From: Halomonas shengliensis
GTDB taxonomy: Bacteria; Pseudomonadota; Gammaproteobacteria; Pseudomonadales; Halomonadaceae
Assembly (NCBI RefSeq): GCF_900104135.1
Contig: NZ_FNIV01000002.1
Location: 124,001-188,000, forward strand
Reading direction: 5' to 3'
DNA: 64,000 bases
Below the pieces are notes generated by a model that ran no database searches, had not been told where the DNA came from, and saw only the letters and a program-made list of their open reading frames with translations. Below, piece after piece: positions 60,611 to 64,000 of this stretch. The position numbers were made by a program, and so were the translations under genes. Position 1 is the stretch's first letter, and each line of letters opens with the position of its first letter.

Positions 60611-62416
60611 TCAGGCCGTCGCTTCGGCGTGCTCGACCATCAGTTGCAGGCTCTCCCTTCCCCGCCAGCGGTTGCGGTTGAGCTTGTAGGCGCAGCGCAG
60701 GCGATCGCCCACGCCGAAGGCGGGCACCTCGCCAGCGGTCAGCGCCCGGAACCAGATCGCGCGGTGGGTCACCGCGCCCAGGGAGAGCTCCAGCATCAGG
60801 TGGGTGCCGTCGGCGCCCACCGGGCGCAGCCGCTCGACGATGAACTCGCCCTGGAAGAGCGGCGCCTCGAACTCGCGGCCGTAGGGGCCGAGCGCCTGCA
60901 GCTCCTCGAGCGTCGCCAGGCTGAGCTGCTCGGGGGCCAGGTCGCCGTCGGTGAGGATCCGCGGGTAGAGCTCTGCCTCCCCCAGCTGCTCGGCCACCGC
61001 CTGCAGGAAGGCGGCCTTGAAGGCATCGAGATGCTCGACAGGCACGCCGACCCCGGCCGCCCCACGGTGGCCGCCGAAGCGCGGCAACGCCTCCGGCGCC
61101 AGGGCAAAGGTGCGCTGCAGGGCGTCGCGCAGGTGGAGCGCCTCGATGGAGCGCCCGGAGCCGGTGAGCATGCCGGGTGCCGCGGCGGGGGTCAGCACCA
61201 GCGCCGGCCGCCCGTAGGCCTGCACCAGGCGCGAGGCGACGATGCCCTGCACCCCGGGGTGGCCATCCTCGAGGAAGACCACGATGGCCGGCTCATCGGC
61301 GGCCAGGGCCGGCAGCGCTAGCGCCCTCGCCTCCTCGGCCATGTCCGCCTCGATCGCCTTGCGCGACTGGTTGTCCTGATCCAGCACATCCAGATAGCGG
61401 CTCGCCACATGATCCTGCTCGGCGAGCATGAAGTGCAGCGCCGCATAGGGGTCGTCCAGGCGCGAGCGGGCGTTGATCCGCGGCCCCATCTGGAAACCCA
61501 GGGTCTCGGCATCGAAGGGCACGCTGTCGGCACCCAGGCGCTGGGCCATGGCGCGCCAGCAGGCCGCCTCCATGCGGTTGATCAGTGCCAGGCCGTGGGT
61601 CACCACGGCACGGTTGGCGGGGCTGTCGCCCAGCGAGACGCAGTCCGCCACGGTGCCCAGCGCCACGTAGGAGAGCCAGGGCGAGAGCTTGGGGGTGGCC
61701 TCGGGCAGCACCCCCCACTCGATCAGCACCGAGCGGGTCAGCGACATCACCAGCCAGGCCACCATGCACCCGGCGATGGTGGCGTCGGGGTAGGTGCAGT
61801 CGTCCCGGGTGGGGTTGACCACCGCGTGGGCGGAGGGCGGCGGCCCCTCCACCGGCAGGGCGTGGTGGTCGCTGACCACCACGTCGATGCCCTCGGCGGC
61901 CAGCCGCGCGATGCGCGGCTCGTCGGAGCTGCCGCAGTCGGCGGTGATCACCAGGCTCGGGCGCGGCGAGAGCGCCAGGGTGCGCTCCACCAGCGGCAGG
62001 CTGATGCCGTAGCCGTCGTGGATGCGATGGCCGATCAGGCTATGCAGGCGCGTCTCCGGCACGCCGAACAGCTCGTGCAGGGTACGCCGGATCACCACAT
62101 GGGAGGTGATGCCGTCGACGTCGTAGTCGGTAAGGATGCCGATATGCTCGCCATCCACCACCGCCTGGGCGATGCGCTCCGCGGCACACCGGGCGTCGGC
62201 GAGCCTCTCGGGGTGGGCCAGGTGGCGCAGGCTGGGTGTGACCAGCGGGTCGAGCTCACCCTGGTAGCCGGCCAAACGGCCGGCCAGCACCCGGGCCTGG
62301 AGCTCGGAGAGGCCCTCGCGCTGGGCGCGGGCATAGAGGGCAGCATCCCGGGGACGCGGCAGGATGCGCGGCCTCAGACGCTCGCTCAGATCGATGGGAT
62401 CGCTTGTGGCGTCCAA
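60611..62416 (-). CDS. recJ: RecJ-like DHH/DHHA1 single-strand exonuclease (divergent)
   Basis: 601 residues with full RecJ layout: DHH domain (motif DYDVDGITS near residue 100, TADCGSS, SDHHALP), DHHA1 domain with GRSIEA-type and FGGHRGAAGVG blocks and a C-terminal OB-like domain (GPYGREFEAPLF). Canonical RecJ has DFDADG and VDNGISS at the first positions, so this is a divergent relative. I start it at TTG 62416 because GAGGAG lies seven bases upstream; longer open frame enters the intergenic repeat. Gene symbol given by domain layout and position near prfB. Confidence 0.75.
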   Translation of the reverse strand: MDATSDPIDLSERLRPRILPRPRDAALYARAQREGLSELQARVLAGRLAGYQGELDPLVTPSLRHLAHPERLADARCAAERIAQAVVDGEHIGILTDYDVDGITSHVVIRRTLHELFGVPETRLHSLIGHRIHDGYGISLPLVERTLALSPRPSLVITADCGSSDEPRIARLAAEGIDVVVSDHHALPVEGPPPSAHAVVNPTRDDCTYPDATIAGCMVAWLVMSLTRSVLIEWGVLPEATPKLSPWLSYVALGTVADCVSLGDSPANRAVVTHGLALINRMEAACWRAMAQRLGADSVPFDAETLGFQMGPRINARSRLDDPYAALHFMLAEQDHVASRYLDVLDQDNQSRKAIEADMAEEARALALPALAADEPAIVVFLEDGHPGVQGIVASRLVQAYGRPALVLTPAAAPGMLTGSGRSIEALHLRDALQRTFALAPEALPRFGGHRGAAGVGVPVEHLDAFKAAFLQAVAEQLGEAELYPRILTDGDLAPEQLSLATLEELQALGPYGREFEAPLFQGEFIVERLRPVGADGTHLMLELSLGAVTHRAIWFRALTAGEVPAFGVGDRLRCAYKLNRNRWRGRESLQLMVEHAEATA

Positions 62417-62542
62417 CCCTGACTCCTCTGATTCAAGTCTGTGACCGCTGGGAAGAGAGGGGCGCCGGAATAGCGAGGGGCACCAGGGACAGGCCAGGGA
62501 GGTCTCAATGTCGCTGGAGCTGGATGCCCGCTCGGGGCTGAT

Positions 62543-62637
62543 CCGGCGACAGGCCTGCGAGGAGGCGCTGTGAACCCTTCCCTGGGCGCTACCGACGCCA
62601 TCCCTGGCGTAGGACCTCCTCTTCGGCCTGTCCCCGG
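62543..62637 (+). repeat. 95-bp palindromic intergenic element, copy C
   Basis: In the 269-bp spacer between recJ-like and thrC. Arms CCGGCGACAGGCC and GGCCTGTCCCCGG pair, then GAGGAGG with CCTCCTC. The core matches copies A and B. Confidence 0.85.
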
Positions 62638-62654
62638 CGCCCCTCGCTGCTTCC

Positions 62655-62689
62655 ACTTCCCGCTTCTAGCTTATAGCTTCCGGCTTCAG
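62655..62689. repeat. Degenerate heptanucleotide repeat at the thrC 3' end
   Basis: ACTTCCC, GCTTCTA, GCTTATA, GCTTCCG, GCTTCAG in 7-bp register, the last unit overlapping the thrC stop codon. Phase and GCT core resemble the GGAGCAA tract beside slmA, but the sequence is not the same. Confidence 0.65.
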
Positions 62690-64000
62690 CGGCGATTCTC
62701 GACGACGAACTGCTGCACGGCAGAAAGCTCCGCCGGCAGCACACTGTAACGCTCCTCGCGCTCCAGCAGGTCGTCCATATGTGGCGGCAGCGGCACGCCC
62801 GGGAAACCCGCCTTGACCACCGCCTCGGCGAACTTGGCCGGGTGGGCGGTGGCCAGGGTGATCATCGGCACGGCCGCATCGCCCCGCTCGCGCTCGGCGG
62901 CGCGGTAGCCGGTGGCGGTGTGCGGGTCGAGGATCTCCTGGGTGCGGTGGTGCGCCTCGCGGATCACCTCGAGGATGGTGGCATCATCCACGCTATGGCT
63001 GGCGAACTTCTCACGCAGCCGCGCCAAGGGGGCATCGGCGAGCGCCGTCGGCTCGGCCTGGAAGCGCTCGAGCAGCGAGGCCACGGCGGCGCCGTCACGC
63101 TCGTAGGCCTCGAACAGCAGGCGCTCGAAGTTGGAGGAGACCACGATATCCATGGAGGGCGCCAGGGTCGCCTTGAGCTCCTGCTTCGAGAAGTCGTTGG
63201 CGGCCAGGGTGCGGTGCAGGATGTCGTTGGCGTTGGTGGCGATCACGAAGCGCTCCACCGGTAGCCCCATGCGGTAGGCCATGTAGCCGGCGAAGACGTT
63301 GCCGAAGTTGGCCGAGGGCACGCAGAAGCTCACCGGGCGGTGCGGCGCGCCCAGCGCCACGGCGGAGGCGACGTAGTAGACGATCTGGGCCATGATGCGC
63401 GCCCAGTTGATGGAGTTCACCGCCACCAGGCGGGTGCCATTCAGGAACGACTGGTCGGCGAAGCTTGCCTTGACCATCGCCTGGGCGTCGTCGAAGTTGC
63501 CCTCGATGGCGACGTTGAAGACGTTATCCGCCAGCACCGTGGTCATCTGGCGGCGCTGCACCTCCGAGACCCGGTTATGGGGGTGGAGGATGAAGATGTC
63601 GAGGTTGTCGCAGTGGCGGCAGCCCTCGATGGCGGCGGAGCCAGTGTCGCCGGAGGTCGCCCCCATGATCACCGCGCGCTCGCCACGCTTCTTCAGGAAG
63701 TGGTCGAGGATGCGGCCCAGCAGCTGCAGCGCCACGTCCTTGAAGGCCAGGGTCGGGCCGTGGAACAGCTCGAGCAGGAAGTGGTTTGCGTCGAGCTGGT
63801 TGAGGGGCACCACGGCGTCATGGCTGAAGGTGGCGTAGGCCTCCTCGACGATAGCGCGGAAGGTGTCGTCGTCGATCTCGCCGTTGACGAACGGCTTCAT
63901 CACCCGGAAGGCGATCTCGGCATAGGAGAGCCCCGCCATGGCGGCGAGGTCGTCACGGGAGAGTGAGGGGATCTCCTCGGGCAAGTAGAGGCCGCCGTCG
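62686..64000 (-). CDS. thrC: Threonine synthase, N-terminus outside window
   Basis: PLP enzyme making threonine from O-phosphohomoserine. About 438 residues are visible from DGGLYLPEEIP onward; the first roughly 25 residues are beyond base 64000. The PLP-lysine block ELFHGPTLAFKDVALQ and the phosphate-binding MGATSGDTGSAAIEG are present, as are FCVPSANFGNVFAGYM and ATNANDILHR. A TTG at 63984 is not the true start because homologous sequence continues past it. It ends at 62686 in a heptad repeat. Confidence 0.96.
   Translation of the reverse strand, partial: DGGLYLPEEIPSLSRDDLAAMAGLSYAEIAFRVMKPFVNGEIDDDTFRAIVEEAYATFSHDAVVPLNQLDANHFLLELFHGPTLAFKDVALQLLGRILDHFLKKRGERAVIMGATSGDTGSAAIEGCRHCDNLDIFILHPHNRVSEVQRRQMTTVLADNVFNVAIEGNFDDAQAMVKASFADQSFLNGTRLVAVNSINWARIMAQIVYYVASAVALGAPHRPVSFCVPSANFGNVFAGYMAYRMGLPVERFVIATNANDILHRTLAANDFSKQELKATLAPSMDIVVSSNFERLLFEAYERDGAAVASLLERFQAEPTALADAPLARLREKFASHSVDDATILEVIREAHHRTQEILDPHTATGYRAAERERGDAAVPMITLATAHPAKFAEAVVKAGFPGVPLPPHMDDLLEREERYSVLPAELSAVQQFVVENRR

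Noticed and set aside
62417..62656. N-terminal extension of the RecJ-like frame to an ATG at 62656
   Set aside because: The added residues would be encoded by the 95-bp palindrome and the adjoining spacer; a GAGGAG site supports TTG 62416 instead.
62686..63984. thrC starting at TTG 63984
   Set aside because: Residues before it (DGGLY) are part of the conserved threonine synthase N-terminus, so the gene runs past the window edge.

Overview
The window is a contiguous, very GC-rich (roughly two thirds G+C by eye), densely coded bacterial chromosome segment. Gene content and order are those of a gammaproteobacterium. Protein flavour and intergenic repeats point to the Halomonadaceae (Halomonas or a close relative), an inference since no search could be run. 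Nothing looks like phage, plasmid or transposon; most of the segment is core genome.

Region 1 (1-14230, minus strand) is the translation and envelope superoperon: rpsB-tsf-pyrH-frr-uppS-cdsA-dxr-rseP-bamA-skp-lpxD-fabZ-lpxA-lpxB-rnhB. It links translation, isoprenoid and phospholipid synthesis, outer-membrane assembly and lipid A synthesis. I see a promoter before rpsB and internal promoters before bamA and fabZ. rnhB runs off the left edge.

Region 2 (14510-22341, plus strand) has map-glnD and then dapC, a YffB-like ArsC/Spx protein, dapD, dapE and an unknown gene. It covers methionine removal, nitrogen signalling and the succinylase branch of lysine/diaminopimelate synthesis. Region 3 (22498-31357) is mixed: a membrane-anchored cold-shock-domain protein, slyX, trxB, a small Cys-rich protein, acnA, malic enzyme, a small secreted protein and a YeeE-type thiosulfate transporter. 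Region 4 (31549-37825, minus) has trpS, ald, a DUF2007-type protein, rlmI, mutM, rpmG, rpmB and radC. Divergent from it is coaBC-dut-algC-argB-slmA (37942-42862). Region 5 (43043-49798) has rpoH, ftsX-ftsE-ftsY, rsmD, zapB, then rimI, a HolD-like gene and bolA. Region 6 (49867-54800) has an MFS exporter, an unknown acidic protein, lysS and prfB, the last with a programmed +1 frameshift. Region 7 (55001-64000) is the most accessory-looking: a mosaic fadL-type porin, a MerR-type regulator with a copper P-type ATPase carrying a fresh tandem duplication of its metal-binding domain, a 24-residue coupled membrane peptide, a YitT-like protein, a divergent RecJ-like nuclease and a partial thrC.

The least explained structure is intergenic. 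Three copies of an exactly 95-bp palindromic element (23380, 51855, 62543) have arms that covary while the core is nearly invariant. Two copies of a second long palindrome (22381, 53579) sit directly 3' of minus-strand genes, also with compensatory changes. Heptanucleotide tandem repeats lie 3' of slmA and thrC. Regulatory sites worth testing are a near-consensus sigma-E promoter before rpoH, a MerR-type 20-bp-spacer promoter before the copper operon, an array of AAACG-type operators before fadL, and two promoters whose -35 box is built on the upstream gene's TGA stop codon.
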